Positions 1 to 8,160 are shown, counted from the first letter of the stretch. The stretch is 64,000 nt of DNA from Actinomycetospora sp. NBRC 106375 (GCF_030269665.1 NZ_BSTS01000018.1:62001-126000); one strand, 5' to 3'. The notes: generated by a model from the sequence alone, not told the origin. Translations and numbers: made by a program.

Positions 1-149
1 CCGCTCGTTCCCGACGGCACCGTGCGCAGCATGATGGCGGAGCGCCGTGATCCGCCGCCAGACGCGGACCTCACCCGTTCAATGGCGGCCGGGTCTTCAG
101 CGAGGCTTCAGTTCAGGCCACGGGCGGGCGGCGGCACCGGGCGCGCACC

Positions 150-800
150 ATGGATCGACGCGGCCGCGAGGGCGCGGACCCGCCGCCAGGTTCCCCGGAG
201 CGCCCGTCCCCGTGTCCCTCACCGCCCGCGCCCGCCGGATTCCCGCGAGAGAAGTGGCTCGAGGACTTCGACTACGACGCCAACCCCACCATCAACCCGG
301 CCACCATCCACACCCTCGCCGGCGGCGACTGGGTCCGAGCGGGGCACCCGCTCTGCCTGATCGGAGACTCCGGCACCGCCAAGTCCCACCTACTCATCGG
401 CCTCGGGACCGCCGCCGCCCAACAGGGCTGGCGCGTCCGCTACACACTGGCGACGAAGCTGGTCGACGACCTCGTCGAAGCCGCCCATGAGAAGCAGCTC
501 GCCACGACCATCGCGCGCTACGGGCGGGTCGACCTGCTCCGCATCGAGGAGCTCGGATACAGGCAACTCGACCGCCGCGGCGCCGAGATGCTCTTCCAGG
601 TCCTCACCGAGCGCGAGGAGACCAACTCCATCGCCATCGCCTCCAACCGGGCCTTCTCCGGCTGGACCAACACCTTCACCGACCCCAGACTCTGCGCCGC
701 GATCATCGACCGACTCACCTTCGCTGGACTGATCATCGAAACCGGCACCCAGTCCTACCGACTCGCCCACGCCAAGGCTCAACGCGGAACTGCGCCTTGA
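150..800 (+). pseudogene. istB: IS21-family helper ATPase IstB, degraded remnant
   Basis: From about base 237 the reading frame encodes the AAA+ ATPase core of an IS21-type IstB, the helper that works with the IstA transposase. Visible landmarks are the Walker A-like stretch GDSGTAKSH (family form GxxGxGKTH), a Walker B-like stretch LLRIEELGY (usually LLxIDELGY), the sensor segment around IAIASN, and the C-terminal DPRLCAAIIDRLTF block. The residues before position 237 do not look like IstB, so the N-terminal DNA-binding part is missing or scrambled. No istA is seen in the 149 bases to the left. The substitutions in both Walker motifs (G to A, D to E) and the altered N-terminus suggest an inactive fragment. 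The IstB origin is clear; whether any protein is made is not. Confidence 0.75.
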
Positions 801-828
801 GCCGGACGATTCCGGGCCCGCCGATCGC

Positions 829-1689
829 TCAAGAGCCGGCTGCCGAGATGGCCGCGGCGAAGGTGTCCGGAGCTTCGACGGGGACGAAGTGGCCGACCCC
901 ATCAACGGGCTGGACCCTGACCTGGGCGAAGAACTCCCCCACCCGGTCCGACCAGGCACGAAGGAACAGCGGATCGTGCTCGGGCCACAGGAACGTGGTC
1001 GGCACCGTGATCTTCTGGGTCGGGGTCGTCTCGGCCAGCGAGCGAGCGACGATGCTTCCAGCCGCGCGGTAGTAGGCGATCGAGGCGATGAACGCACCGG
1101 CAGGTCCATAGACCGACGTCAGGTGCTCCAGGCGGGTGGCGTCGGCAGCGAAGTCGGGCCCGGACCAGTGGGACCAGAAGTACTCGAGGTAGTCGCGGAT
1201 TGCGGCCGGCTTGCCGTCGAGAAGTCTCTCAGCGAGGTCGAGGTGGTGGAACGACTGATACCAGAACTCGCGGATCGGGCCCTCGGCCAGAATGCGCGAT
1301 CCCACCCCCGGAGCCGGCGGAGTGATCACCATGGCCCTCAGCAGCTCCGGTCGGTCTCTCGCGAGTTGCTGTCCGACGCGGCTGCCGATGTCGTAACCCC
1401 CGAGCACGACCTCTGGCAGTCCGAGCTCTTCGATTAACGCCGCGACGCTGCGGGCTTGCGCGATCAGACCGTAGTACTCGCTGGGCTCACCGGAATGCTT
1501 GTCCGATCCACCGAAGCCGCGCATGTCGGGCACCAACACGTCGTGCTCACCGGCCAGCCTCTCGGCCACCGCCGTCATGTCAGTGCGATCTCCGGGCCAG
1601 CCATGCAGCAGGACGACAGCTGGTTGCCCCTGCGACCCGAAGCGGTCATAGCTCAGAGTGAAGCCATCAACGGGGGCTCCGGTCCGCAT
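829..1689 (-). CDS. alpha/beta hydrolase, epoxide hydrolase/haloalkane dehalogenase-like
   Basis: This is a 286-residue alpha/beta-hydrolase fold enzyme. The oxyanion-loop motif HGWPGD lies near residue 29. The nucleophile elbow GGYDIGS places an aspartate at about residue 100. An acid-loop aspartate is in LWPEHDP, and the catalytic histidine is in GVGHFVP near residue 267. An Asp nucleophile is typical of epoxide hydrolases and haloalkane dehalogenases, which act through an ester intermediate; the substrate cannot be told from sequence. The ATG at 1689 is chosen because a GAGGAG ribosome-binding site lies 7 bases upstream; the open frame runs further up to 1875 but enters an inverted repeat. 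It is convergent with the istB remnant and has no obvious operon partner. Confidence 0.85.
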   Translation of the reverse strand: MRTGAPVDGFTLSYDRFGSQGQPAVVLLHGWPGDRTDMTAVAERLAGEHDVLVPDMRGFGGSDKHSGEPSEYYGLIAQARSVAALIEELGLPEVVLGGYDIGSRVGQQLARDRPELLRAMVITPPAPGVGSRILAEGPIREFWYQSFHHLDLAERLLDGKPAAIRDYLEYFWSHWSGPDFAADATRLEHLTSVYGPAGAFIASIAYYRAAGSIVARSLAETTPTQKITVPTTFLWPEHDPLFLRAWSDRVGEFFAQVRVQPVDGVGHFVPVEAPDTFAAAISAAGS

Positions 1690-2112
1690 CGGCACGCTCT
1701 CCTCAGTCTCCAACGGCGGCGTCCAGTCGGTCACCTCAGCCGACCCCAGTCCAACCCGCACGCACAGTTGATGATCACAGAGCATCCCGGCACAGCTCCA
1801 GCCCAGGACGAGACGTGAACCGCCCCGGCGTGTCCGGAGAGCCCGTAGCTCTCCGGACACGCCAGGGCGGTTCACAGCGCGGTGCGGGCGTGGTCGCGCA
1901 GCGCGAGCCTCAGGACGTCCTTGACCCTGGCAGCTGCACCAGGTTCGCCGATCGATCAGGCCGTGGAAGGTGCTCTAGTGCCACGGCGCGGCGACGGCTT
2001 CTCCGAGGGCCGCCCGTGGGCCGTGGGCCGGGCCTGGAGACGTCCGCCGGCCACCGCACCTCTGTGGGCTCGCGATGTCCTGCGTCGAACCTTCCTGGCT
2101 GGGCGGGATGGC
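1690..2112. other. 423-bp intergenic stretch with one large palindrome
   Basis: No convincing gene lies between the hydrolase start and the SDR stop. The only strong structure is the 61-bp inverted repeat at 1815-1875. The remainder should hold the hydrolase promoter and the end of the SDR transcript, but I see no clear promoter boxes. Confidence 0.5.
1815..1875. repeat. 61-bp near-perfect inverted repeat (27-bp arms, 7-nt loop)
   Basis: Arms 1815-1841 and 1849-1875 are reverse complements at 26 of 27 positions (one mismatch opposite base 1865), separated by a 7-base loop CCCGTAG. Each arm starts with GTGAACCGCCC and could encode the same short peptide start on either strand. The length is well beyond an ordinary terminator and no T-tract follows. 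It could be a transposon-end or MITE-like remnant, or a bidirectional terminator; the sequence alone does not decide. Confidence 0.85.
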
Positions 2113-2862
2113 TCAGACGGCGACACGGCCGCCGTCGGCAGGCAGCACGGCGCCGTGCACGAAGCTGGCTTCGTCGGTGGCGAGGAAGGTGATCGCCGCC
2201 GCGATCTCGTCGGGCTGCGCGGGGCGTCCGGCCGGTCCGCCCGCGGCGAGCGCGTCCAACCCGTCCCCCATCCCGACGGTGCCCTCGGTGCGGGTGGGGC
2301 CGGGGCTGACCGCGTTCACGCGCACCCCTGACGGTCCGAACTCGGCAGCCCAGGACTTGGTCAGCAGCACGAGGGCCGCCTTGCTCGCCCCGTAGAGGCC
2401 GGCTCCGGACATGCCGAACTCCGCGACCATGGTGGTGACGTTGACGATCGCACCGTGGCCGCGGGCGGCCATCGCCGGCGCCAAGGAGGCCACGAGCAGG
2501 TAGGGCGCCTTGACGTTGACGACGAAGGTCTCGTCGAGGTCCTTCGGCGTGAAGTCGGTGGTCGCGCCGAAGGGGAAGACCCCGGCGCTGTTGACCAGCA
2601 CGTCGACGTGCCCGCCGCCCAGCTCGGTCGCACGGTCGGCCAGGTGCACGACGCTCGCGTCGTCGCGCAGGTCGGTGGCGACGAAGTCGGCGCGACCTCC
2701 GTCGTGCCGGATCGCGGCGACCACCGCGTCGCCCCGCTCCTGATCCCGCCCGGATACCACGACGTGCGCCCCCAGCGCGGCCAGGCGCACGGCGGTGGCG
2801 CGGCCGATGCCGCTGGTCGCCCCGGTGACGAGGGCGGTGGAGCCGGCCAGGTCGGTGCGCAT
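2113..2862 (-). CDS. SDR family NAD(P)-dependent oxidoreductase
   Basis: A 249-residue classical short-chain dehydrogenase/reductase. The Rossmann motif TGATSGIG is at residues 13-20, the NSAG motif is near 91-94, and the active-site YxxxK is Y157/K161. The usual catalytic serine position (in NVSS) is occupied by threonine in NVTTM (residues 141-145), a tolerated but less common variant. The C-terminal PADGG element is typical of the family. The start ATG has a GAGGAG site directly upstream. It is divergent from the TetR gene at 2953 across a 90-bp region carrying a palindrome, so it is probably repressed by that TetR protein. The substrate is unknown. Confidence 0.88.
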   Translation of the reverse strand: MRTDLAGSTALVTGATSGIGRATAVRLAALGAHVVVSGRDQERGDAVVAAIRHDGGRADFVATDLRDDASVVHLADRATELGGGHVDVLVNSAGVFPFGATTDFTPKDLDETFVVNVKAPYLLVASLAPAMAARGHGAIVNVTTMVAEFGMSGAGLYGASKAALVLLTKSWAAEFGPSGVRVNAVSPGPTRTEGTVGMGDGLDALAAGGPAGRPAQPDEIAAAITFLATDEASFVHGAVLPADGGRVAV

Positions 2863-2914
2863 GGAGCCTCCTCGAGAAGTGGAACGTTCTCTCCAAACTC
2901 TGCTCCCGCGATTA

Positions 2915-2930
2915 TGGAGTGTCAACTCCA
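2915..2930. promoter_or_regulatory. TetR-type operator between the SDR and tetR genes
   Basis: TGGAGT at 2915-2920 and ACTCCA at 2925-2930 form a perfect inverted repeat with a 4-base spacer. On the minus strand the spacer overlaps a TTGACA hexamer that could be the -35 box of the SDR promoter. On the plus strand TACGAT at 2941-2946 lies just before the GTG at 2953 and could be the -10 box of a leaderless tetR transcript. Both genes would then be autoregulated from this site (inference). Confidence 0.55.
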
Positions 2931-2952
2931 ATCTTGCGCGTACGATCACGGT

Positions 2953-3570
2953 GTGAGGGAGACGGCTCCGCCCCGACGGCTGACGGCCAAGGGCCGCGCG
3001 ACCCGGGCGCGGATCGTCGCCGCCGCAGCCGAGCTGGTGTTCGCCCACGGCGTCGCGCGCACCGGGATCGACGACGTCCGCCGCGAAGCGGGGGTCAGCG
3101 CGTCGCAGCTGTACCACTACTTCGCGGACAAGGACGAGCTGATGCGGGCCGTCATCGCCCACCAGACCGACGGCATCCTCGAGGTCCAGCGTCCGCTGCT
3201 GGACCACCTCGACAGCTTCGCCGCCCTCGAGCAGTGGCGGGACATGCTCGTCGCCCTGCAGGAAGAGCGCCACTGCACCGGCGGGTGCCCGATCGGCTCC
3301 ATCGCCGCCGAGCTCGCCGACGAGGACCCCGAGGCGCGCGCCGACCTCGTCGCCGGGTTCGAACGCTGGGAGGCGCCCATCCGCGAGGGTCTCGCCCGGA
3401 TGCGCGAACGCGGCGACCTGCGGGCCGACGCCGATACCGATGCGCTCGCCCTCGCGCTGCTCGCCGCCCTGCAGGGAGGCCTGCTGCTCACGCAGACCCG
3501 GCGCGTCACTGCACCCTTGCGCATCGCGCTCGACACGGTCCTGGCCCAGATCCGTACCCAGGCCGCTTGA
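2953..3570 (+). CDS. TetR/AcrR family transcriptional regulator
   Basis: A 205-residue regulator. The N-terminal helix-turn-helix includes AAAELVFAHGVARTGIDDV and the recognition-helix region SASQLYHYFADKDEL. The C-terminal domain contains CPIGSIAAELADEDPEARA and LLAALQGGLLLTQTRR, a pattern of TetR proteins linked to small-molecule or drug-responsive genes. The GTG start is chosen because it begins the conserved homology and lies 6 bases after a TACGAT -10-like box, which suggests a leaderless mRNA. It is divergent from the SDR gene and co-directional with the dehalogenase downstream (30 bp gap), so it may control both. It resembles the partial TetR at the right end of the window. Confidence 0.88.
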   Translation: MRETAPPRRLTAKGRATRARIVAAAAELVFAHGVARTGIDDVRREAGVSASQLYHYFADKDELMRAVIAHQTDGILEVQRPLLDHLDSFAALEQWRDMLVALQEERHCTGGCPIGSIAAELADEDPEARADLVAGFERWEAPIREGLARMRERGDLRADADTDALALALLAALQGGLLLTQTRRVTAPLRIALDTVLAQIRTQAA

Positions 3571-3600
3571 GCGCGCCCCCGAACCCACTGGAGCGAACCC

Positions 3601-4533
3601 GTGTCCGAAGGGCCAGCACCCGCAACCCTCGATTACCCCTACCCGCCACGTTTCCTGCGGGTCAACGGACGCCGTATGCACTACGTCGACGAGACCGGGC
3701 CGGGGGCGCCCGCGCCGGGCGGGCCGGGAGCGGTGCTGTTGCTGCACGGGAACCCGACCTGGGGCTACCTGTGGCGCGACGTGATCCCGCCGCTGCTCCG
3801 GGCGGGACATCGCGTGGTGGTGCCCGACCAGATCGGCTTCGGACGGTCCGAGAAGCCCCACGAGTCCGCCGCCCACACCCTGGACAACCACGCGGCCAAC
3901 GTCGTCGCCCTGCTGGACGCGCTCGACCTGAGCCGGGTGCTGCTGGTCTGCCACGACTGGGGCGGCCCGACAGGACTGGCCGCTGCGGTCACCCGTCCGG
4001 ATCGCATCGCCGCGGTCGCGGTGATGTCGACGTGGGCCTGGGCGGCGCCGGCGTCGCCGTTCCACCGGGCCGTGACCCCTTGGCGCTTCATGCACGCACC
4101 GCTCGTGGGGCCCCACGTGCTGGGCCGGCACGGCGCCATGCCGGGACGGGGTATGTACCTCTCGGTGGTCGACCGGGCGCGGTTCGCCCGTGACGCCCAG
4201 GCCACCTACGAGCAGGCTCTTCCCGACCCCGGTGATCGTGCTCTGACCTGGCAGTGGCCCCGGTCGATCCCGATCGGACGCGAGAGCGACACCACGACCG
4301 ATCGTTTCGCCTGGCTGGAGACCCAGGTCGCGGCGATGCGGCTTCCGTCCACGATCATTTGGGGCCGGGAGGACGACGTGTTCGATCCCGAGGTGTTCGC
4401 CGCCCGCTGGCACGAGCTGTGGCCGCACGCCGAGGGCACCCACCTGGTGACCGGACGGCATTTCCTGCAGGAGGATTCCGGCGATCAGATCGGCGAGATC
4501 CTCACCGAGTTCGCGGAGCGGAGCCTGCGTTGA
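3601..4533 (+). CDS. haloalkane dehalogenase-like alpha/beta hydrolase
   Basis: A 310-residue alpha/beta hydrolase, the usual length for haloalkane dehalogenases. The halide-stabilising motif HGNPTW is at residues 49-54. The nucleophile elbow CHDWGG gives D119 with W120 beside it, and the catalytic histidine is in GRHFLQED near 287. An acid residue may lie in the WGREDDVF loop. This N/W plus D-W arrangement is characteristic of haloalkane dehalogenases, which hydrolyse carbon-halogen bonds to alcohols; epoxide hydrolysis is the main alternative. It starts at GTG with an upstream GGAG and follows tetR closely, so it could be regulated with it. Its TGA overlaps the putative TTG start of the next gene. 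Confidence 0.85.
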   Translation: MSEGPAPATLDYPYPPRFLRVNGRRMHYVDETGPGAPAPGGPGAVLLLHGNPTWGYLWRDVIPPLLRAGHRVVVPDQIGFGRSEKPHESAAHTLDNHAANVVALLDALDLSRVLLVCHDWGGPTGLAAAVTRPDRIAAVAVMSTWAWAAPASPFHRAVTPWRFMHAPLVGPHVLGRHGAMPGRGMYLSVVDRARFARDAQATYEQALPDPGDRALTWQWPRSIPIGRESDTTTDRFAWLETQVAAMRLPSTIIWGREDDVFDPEVFAARWHELWPHAEGTHLVTGRHFLQEDSGDQIGEILTEFAERSLR

Positions 4534-4961
4534 GCGACCCGACCCGGCCGCCCGACCATGCCACCGACCATGCCACCGTCACGGTGCTGCCGCCGGGACG
4601 ACGGCCCACCGGCCACCGCGCGGTGCCCCTGCTCAACGAGCCCGACCTCCAGCACTACCCCGAGTTCGCCACGTTCCTGCGGGACGCCTTCGGACTCGCC
4701 CAGGACCCGCTTGGCGCGCCGGGCCTGCTCGGTGTCGAGGGTCGGGTCTACGAACTGGTCTTCCTCGGCCGCTCCGCTCGGCCGTTCCCGGCGGGCGTGG
4801 AGATCCATGCACTCGTGCCCGGGCTGGAGCCCCTCGACGACGAGCGCGCCGACCTCGACCTGTGGGCGATCCTGTGCTGGATCGTGGCGGGTGTCGGCGG
4901 CGACTGGACGCTCGAGGGACTCGCCACCACGGGCCGCATCTACCGGGTTCCCGGCGCCTGA
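4530..4961 (+). CDS. conserved hypothetical protein coupled to the dehalogenase gene
   Basis: A roughly 143-residue protein that I do not recognise. It has no signal peptide or membrane segment and contains an acidic central region (LEPLDDERADLDLW) followed by a hydrophobic tryptophan-containing stretch ending in GRIYRVPGA. The frame has typical high GC3 codon use, so it is probably coding. The start is uncertain: a TTG at 4530 overlaps the TGA of the dehalogenase and would give translational coupling, while later GTG codons are possible. The tight overlap suggests that it acts with the dehalogenase, but no function can be assigned. Confidence 0.6.
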   Translation: MSDPTRPPDHATDHATVTVLPPGRRPTGHRAVPLLNEPDLQHYPEFATFLRDAFGLAQDPLGAPGLLGVEGRVYELVFLGRSARPFPAGVEIHALVPGLEPLDDERADLDLWAILCWIVAGVGGDWTLEGLATTGRIYRVPGA

Positions 4962-5039
4962 TCTCGCAGCTCCGGGGATCAGACCACGGACATGGCCCGC
5001 TCGTCCTAGTCCCGAGGACGAGGTGGTGCGGGTCGTGCC

Positions 5040-5330
5040 GGCGGATCGCCGCCACGGCGACCGGTAGTAAGCCTCGGCGATCTCGGAAAGCTCGCTCTCA
5101 GGGTACCGAGCGTCGGTGGGGCGGGAGTGCCAGCCGGGCACGTCGACGAGGAAGTAGCCCATTGCAGAGATCGCCGCGTCCAACGCCGTCGATGCTCCGA
5201 AGGTCCAACCTCGTTGGTCGTCGAGACCGACGAGCCGGTCACGGACGGCTCGCGCTCGAGGTCGCCGTCGATCAGGTCAAGATGTCGACGAAGGCTGAGA
5301 CGCTCGACCGACTCATGACGAGGTCCTGCC
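5040..5330 (-). pseudogene. unidentified protein remnant
   Basis: On the minus strand a stretch reading DRLVGLDDQRGWTFGAST, then SAMGYFLVDVPGWHSRP and SEIAEAYYRSPWRR, has the composition of a real soluble protein. It lacks a start, appears to need a frameshift upstream, and runs out of protein-like sequence downstream. I do not recognise the family. It sits at the left edge of a block of broken genes and is most likely another fragment. Confidence 0.3.
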
Positions 5331-5434
5331 GCGCCCTCGCGACAACGGCCCGCTCCCCGGTACCGCTGACGTCGTACCCCGGCCGATTTCCGTGGCCGTA
5401 GCCGTCTGCGTGGTGCTGGTCCGCTCCCGACGCC

Positions 5435-5601
5435 GGGCACCACCGGCCAGCAAGGCCTCGGGGTTCTGCACGTCCCACCGCTCCAACGTCCTGATCGGTT
5501 CCTCGAGCGTCTTCCCGGGCTCGGTGAGCTCGTACTCGACGTGGGGTGGCACGACAGGGGTGGACCGTCCTCGCGACGATGCTGTCTCGTTCGAACTGGC
5601 G
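5435..5601 (-). pseudogene. HxlR-family regulator, C-terminal fragment with frameshift
   Basis: Two adjacent frames together give the end of an HxlR-type winged-helix regulator. The first, near 5601-5556, reads QFERDSIVARTVHP; the second, from about 5555 to 5435, reads VVPPHVEYELTEPGKTLEEP and IRTLERW. In intact HxlR proteins these segments form one continuous wing and C-terminal helix, so a frameshift separates them, and the N-terminal helices are missing. HxlR proteins usually control a neighbouring oxidoreductase gene; no intact target is adjacent. Confidence 0.6.
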
Positions 5602-6149
5602 GTCGTCGCGATCACGATGGCGGCCCCGCTCCCGAACCTCTCCACATGGGCCGGCGTCACGGCCTGCGCGTGGGCCTTCCACGTCGGGTTCGACCGTATG
5701 CTCGGCTTCGGGCTCAGCTGCCCGACGCCTTCGCCCACACCCACCTCGGACGGATCGGCACCAGGGCGACGCCTCCGACCGGAGCGGGAGAGAGGGCGCG
5801 GTACACGACCGTCCGCACGAGCAGTAACGAGCTGCCCCGGCGCCGCGCTCAGCCCGATGACGTATCGCGGGGCCACTTCGCCGCCGAGCTCGCGGCCACC
5901 CGCGACGGCACCTCGACGATCCCGCTGGCACCCAGCGCTTCCAGCGGACCATGTCCGACGACGCGCCCGACCGCGTCCGCGACGCCCTCGGCGTGCTGCG
6001 CTCGATGCAGCGCCTCTCGACCCCGCCCGCCGGCTCGGCGGCGCGGGTCGGCCTGCCCGCCCTCGCGGCGTGGCACCGGCTGCAACGCACCGTCGTCAAG
6101 CGGGGCGGCACCGCCACCGCGGTCGCGAGTCGGGTGCGTGTGGCCGCAT
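5602..6149. other. 548-bp stretch without an intact gene
   Basis: Several overlapping open frames cross this stretch, but none shows a recognisable domain, a good ribosome-binding site or consistent codon bias. The part after about 5950 (plus frame) may be further N-terminal debris of the TetR fragment that begins near 6150. Confidence 0.4.
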
Positions 6150-6330
6150 GAACGACTCGACGTCGACCAGCCCGAGCTCTGGGCGGCGTTGTGCTGCTCC
6201 CAGCTGCTCGGGCTCGCCCTCAGCGAGCACATCATCGGCCTCGCGCCGCTGCGGGAGGCCCGGACCGAGACGCTCGTCGCCATACGGCCAGACCCTGCAG
6301 CGCTACCTCACCGCACCGGTCCGGACCGAG
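6150..6330 (+). pseudogene. TetR-family C-terminal fragment, frameshifted
   Basis: The plus strand reads ERLDVDQPELWAALCCSQLL, then GLALSEHIIGLAPLREA, which matches the C-terminal dimerisation domain of many actinobacterial TetR proteins. About 45 codons in, the frame must shift to continue as QTLQRYLTAPV, the normal family ending. The DNA-binding N-terminus is absent. The fragment overlaps the 3' end of the intact minus-strand TetR gene at 6308. Confidence 0.55.
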
Positions 6331-6946
6331 CGCCGCCCCCGGACGTCGAGCCCTGGCGTGCCGCGGCGCCCGCGACGTCGAGCGCGACGTCGAGCACCTG
6401 GTCGACGAAGGCGGCGTCGAGCGGCTCACGCGAGAACCAGCGGCGATAGAACAACGGCCCGACCAGCGACGCGACCACCGCCGTCGGGTCCCGATCACCT
6501 CGGATGTCACCGCGCCGACGGGCCTGCTCGACGGCGTCGAGGAAGGGATCCATCAGGCTGCGGTGCAGCTCAGCATGGGCACGCGCGAGGTCGGGATCGC
6601 GCTCAGCGGCGTCGATGATCGACGGCAGGATCGCCGGCCAGCCCGGCGCGCGGAGCTGGTCGGCCAGACCCTCGACCAGGATGTGCAGGTCGCCGGCCAG
6701 GCCGCCGGTGTCCGGGACCGGCACCGCGGTGCCCATCTGCGAGCAGGCGTCGAGCAGCAGCGCGCTGCGCGAGGGCCAGTGCCGATAGATGGTCGTCTTG
6801 GCCACCCCGCACCGCCGGGAGACCTCGTCGACGCTGACCCCGGCCAGGCCGCCCTCGAGCATGAGCTCGTAGGTCGCGGCGAGCACGGCGGCCTGCGAGC
6901 GCGCCACCCGCTTGTCGCGCCCCACCGGCTCCACCGCCTCCACCAT
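6308..6946 (-). CDS. TetR/AcrR family transcriptional regulator
   Basis: A 212-residue TetR protein. The N-terminal helix-turn-helix is in the segment from AAVLAATYELMLEGG through GVSVDEVSRRCGVAKTTIYR and HWPSRSALLL. The C-terminal domain includes WPAILPSIIDAAERDPDLA and LVGPLFYRRWFSREP, a TetR C-terminal subtype common in actinomycetes. The ATG at 6946 begins the conserved part; upstream codons in the same frame are not protein-like. It lies just downstream of, and in the same direction as, the broken VOC gene, and a palindrome at 7410-7430 ahead of that gene is a plausible binding site. It is one of few intact genes in this decayed stretch. Confidence 0.82.
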   Translation of the reverse strand: MVEAVEPVGRDKRVARSQAAVLAATYELMLEGGLAGVSVDEVSRRCGVAKTTIYRHWPSRSALLLDACSQMGTAVPVPDTGGLAGDLHILVEGLADQLRAPGWPAILPSIIDAAERDPDLARAHAELHRSLMDPFLDAVEQARRRGDIRGDRDPTAVVASLVGPLFYRRWFSREPLDAAFVDQVLDVALDVAGAAARQGSTSGGGARSGPVR

Positions 6947-6963
6947 TCCGCCGCCCTCAGCCC

Positions 6964-7394
6964 TCAGCGCCCGTCCCGTGCCTGCGAAGGCCAACCCCGG
7001 TCGGCGCCCGGGATCGGGGTGAACACGTTGACCAGGTTGCCGTCCGGGTCTCGCAGGAGCATCGAGCGGTTTCCCCACGGTTGGTCGGTCGGTTCCTGCA
7101 CCCACTCCCGCACACCGCCGCCGCGGAGGTGGTCGCGCACAGCGTCGAGGTCGTCGACCTCGAACTCCAGGACGACCGAGGTCCCGGCCGACGCAGCATC
7201 GGCCTGCCCGGCCGCTCCGGGGCTGGCCGCCGCCAAGGCCTCGCGGCTGCACAACGCCAGCGTGGCTCCCGTCGAGCCAGCTCGGTGTAGTCGGACGAGC
7301 CCACCGGCGCCACCCCGGTGACCCGGGCGTAGAACGCGGCGAGCGTGGCGACGTCGTCGGTCACCACTCGCACGGACGAAAGCTCCACGGTCAC
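6964..7394 (-). pseudogene. VOC/glyoxalase-family protein, frameshifted
   Basis: The N-terminal part, from GTG at 7394, reads TVELSSVRVVTDDVATLAAF and continues to about 7260. The C-terminal part lies in another frame and contains LEFEVDDLDAVRDHL, PTDQPWGNRSMLLRDPDGN and LVNVFTP, ending at 6964. Together they match one complete vicinal-oxygen-chelate (glyoxalase/bleomycin resistance) domain of about 140 residues, so a single indel near 7255-7270 breaks the gene. VOC proteins bind a metal and act on diverse small molecules. The gene stands 17 bp before the TetR start and may have been its partner. A sequencing indel is the alternative to a true mutation. Confidence 0.65.
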
Positions 7395-7409
7395 CCCTTC
7401 GACGGAAAA

Positions 7410-7430
7410 ACTACGAAACCGTAGCGTAGT
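7410..7430. promoter_or_regulatory. overlapping palindromes, probable TetR operator
   Basis: ACTACG (7410-7415) pairs with CGTAGT (7425-7430), and inside it CTACG (7411-7415) pairs with CGTAG (7420-7424). The site lies 16 bases upstream of the GTG of the VOC gene, which is followed by tetR, so it is a good candidate operator for that TetR. It is noticeably A+T richer than its surroundings. Confidence 0.5.
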
Positions 7431-7465
7431 GTTTCTTGGCCGGCAAGCGACCCCCGCGCTCGTGG

Positions 7466-7588
7466 AAGCGGGGACTCGACGGCCGCGAGCTCCTCGAGGA
7501 CTACTTCGCCGCACAGGGCGAGCACGAGACCCCCTGGCACCGGTTCCGTGGTGGTCACCTCCACCATCAGCGAGCTCGAATCGAGTGA
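7466..7588 (+). pseudogene. short unidentified C-terminal coding remnant
   Basis: Forty codons read KRGLDGRELLEDYFAAQGEH, then ETPWHRFRGGH, and stop. The composition is protein-like and contrasts with neighbouring frames, but there is no start codon with a ribosome-binding site and I do not recognise a family. It is probably a fragment in the gene graveyard. Confidence 0.25.
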
Positions 7589-7609
7589 ATCTGCTCATGC
7601 GGGGGGGGG

Positions 7610-7790
7610 CACGCGCGGAGAGGTATCAGTCGGCCTCCAGGAGGGGCGATCTCGGGCCGTGCCGGAGCGGCTCCCCCGACGCCGTCGTCGGCGACCTCGA
7701 TCTCGAGCCGCGCGCCCCGACCGCGCACCTGCACCGTCGCCCGCGCCGCCCCGCGGCGTGCTTGACCGTGTTGGTCAGCGCCTCGGCGGG
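7610..7790 (-). pseudogene. sensor histidine kinase ATPase-domain remnant
   Basis: The minus strand reads AEALTNTVKHAA, the N box of NarL-type histidine kinases. After a one-base shift it continues RATVQVRGRGARLEIEVADD with GVGG, the G1 box of the HATPase_c fold. The dimerisation domain, phospho-acceptor histidine and membrane segments are missing, so this is a small frameshifted fragment. No response regulator is adjacent. Confidence 0.6.
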
Positions 7791-7814
7791 TGCAGCCCTC
7801 GGGGCAGTTCGCGT

Positions 7815-8160
7815 AGCTCGGCGTGACGTCGGCCGACTCATCGCCATCACCAGCGCCGGGGTCCGTGACGACGACCCCGAACTCGCCCTCTGGTACCGCC
7901 TGCTGGTCCGGCCGCTGCTACGCGACATCTACAGCGACATGCGCCTCATGGAGGACACCGTCCGAACCAGCGGCCTCGACTGGACCCTCGTCCGCCCCGT
8001 CCTGCTCGTCGACCGTGACCCCACCGACACCTACCGCGTCCGCGACGACGCCACCCCGCGCCGCGGCAGAACCATCACCCGCACCGACCTCGCCCGCTTC
8101 ATCGTCAACGAAGTCGATCGACCGCAGTGGTCACGACGCACCCCGACGCTCGCGCAATGA
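7815..8160 (+). pseudogene. NAD(P)-binding (NmrA/atypical SDR) protein, C-terminal fragment
   Basis: The open frame ends with VGRLIAITSAGVRDDDPELA, LWYRLLVRPLLRDIYSDMRL, MEDTVRTSGLDWTLVRPVLL and LARFIVNEVDRPQW. This is the C-terminal half of NAD(P)H-binding proteins that resemble NmrA or biliverdin reductase B. The N-terminal Rossmann half with the GxxGxxG motif is absent; upstream, the opposite strand carries the kinase remnant. The fragment is about 110 codons against a usual 210 or so. Confidence 0.6.

Noticed and set aside
2113..4461. A 782-codon minus-strand frame spanning the dehalogenase, TetR and SDR genes
   Set aside because: Only the last 249 codons encode a recognisable protein (SDR). 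The upstream part is antisense to well-supported plus-strand genes.
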